Positions 14,833 to 15,134 of a DNA stretch of 15,134 nucleotides are shown here, piece by piece; positions within the stretch are counted from its first letter, which is position 1, and every line of letters starts with the position of its first letter. Origin of the DNA: Circinella minor (Eukaryota > Mucoromycota > Mucoromycetes > Mucorales > Lichtheimiaceae). Location of the stretch: NCBI GenBank assembly GCA_016758965.1, contig JAEPRB010000526.1, forward strand, positions 1 through 15,134. Direction: 5' to 3'. The notes beneath the pieces are model-generated. The model had not been told where the DNA came from. It worked only from the letters and a program-made list of their open reading frames with translations, and did not search any database. The position numbers were made by a program, and so were the translations under genes.

Positions 14833-15134
14833 TTATGTTGGAGGCAAAAACTGATAAAAAGTTTAACAGAAAATAATAATAAATAGACCAATGTAAATAT
14901 TAGCGGGTATCTAATATGCTTCATCTTATATAGTTAAAATTTCTTTGAGCGCTTTTGTTATAAGACCAATCACTAAAGAAAAAGTATGTGAGTACCATAG
15001 ATACTCAATGTTGGTACTATAGTAGAGCTATCTTAGTTCCATTGATTTTCAAAATAGATTAGACAGTTCCTGTCTTCTAAACAAACTACTTTGTGTAACT
15101 TCTTTATCACAGAAAACCAATAAAAGTCTTTCCC
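14833..15134. other. AT-rich end of the window
   Basis: If the terminal repeat at 14748 is real, this is the outermost interior of that transposon. No coding sequence is seen before the window ends. Confidence 0.4.

Noticed and set aside
1..15134. tRNA or rRNA genes
   Set aside because: No cloverleaf-like A/B box pair or conserved rRNA core was noticed in either strand on reading. A dedicated search would be needed to exclude short or diverged ones.

Overview
The window looks like a gene-poor, transposon-rich stretch of an AT-rich fungal nuclear genome, most plausibly Mucoromycota (Mucorales-like). The reasons are short GT-AG introns (about 65-130 nt), strong AT bias with homopolymer runs and simple repeats, a Ty3/gypsy element of a type I associate with early-diverging fungi, and a protein family (PD-(D/E)XK-like core followed by a low-complexity Ser/Pro tail) that I recall as multi-copy in Mucorales. 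The lineage is inferred from style and family memory, not from a marker gene.

Layout, left to right. (1) 1-780: AT-rich DNA with small repeats and palindromes. (2) 785-1662, minus strand: a heavily decayed pogo/Tigger-type DDE transposase, spread over several frames with one intron. (3) About 2020-3110, minus strand: a fragment of the PD-(D/E)XK-like family abutting a decayed multi-exon gene that I cannot name. (4) 3946-8435, plus strand: a Ty3/gypsy retrotransposon in the order gag-like, protease, reverse transcriptase, RNase H, integrase. It is broken by several frameshifts and nonsense codons, truncated in the integrase core, and has no LTRs that I can see. (5) 9418-10298, minus strand: the 3' exons of a D-2-hydroxyglutarate/D-lactate dehydrogenase-type FAD oxidase pseudogene, whose 5' part is cut off at about 10322. 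(6) 10323-12455: a large inverted duplication with arms 10323-10740 and 11116-11483. Each arm carries a 9-bp minisatellite, an upstream region and the first 54 codons of a PD-(D/E)XK-like gene. Only the right-hand copy is complete (11322-12455), and it is the only clearly intact gene in the window. (7) 12511-13912: three weak coding remnants. (8) 14750 to the end: a sequence resembling the terminal inverted repeat of a pogo/jerky-like transposon.

Almost everything is degraded, so the region behaves as a transposon graveyard. The exception is the PD-(D/E)XK-like gene. Its duplicated 5' end is identical in the two arms, which implies a recent event, and the duplication sits exactly where the dehydrogenase pseudogene is interrupted. 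The main candidate for something new is this head-to-head arrangement: an intact putative nuclease-fold gene, a partial inverted copy of itself, and a minisatellite upstream region, with a second diverged family copy about 9 kb away.
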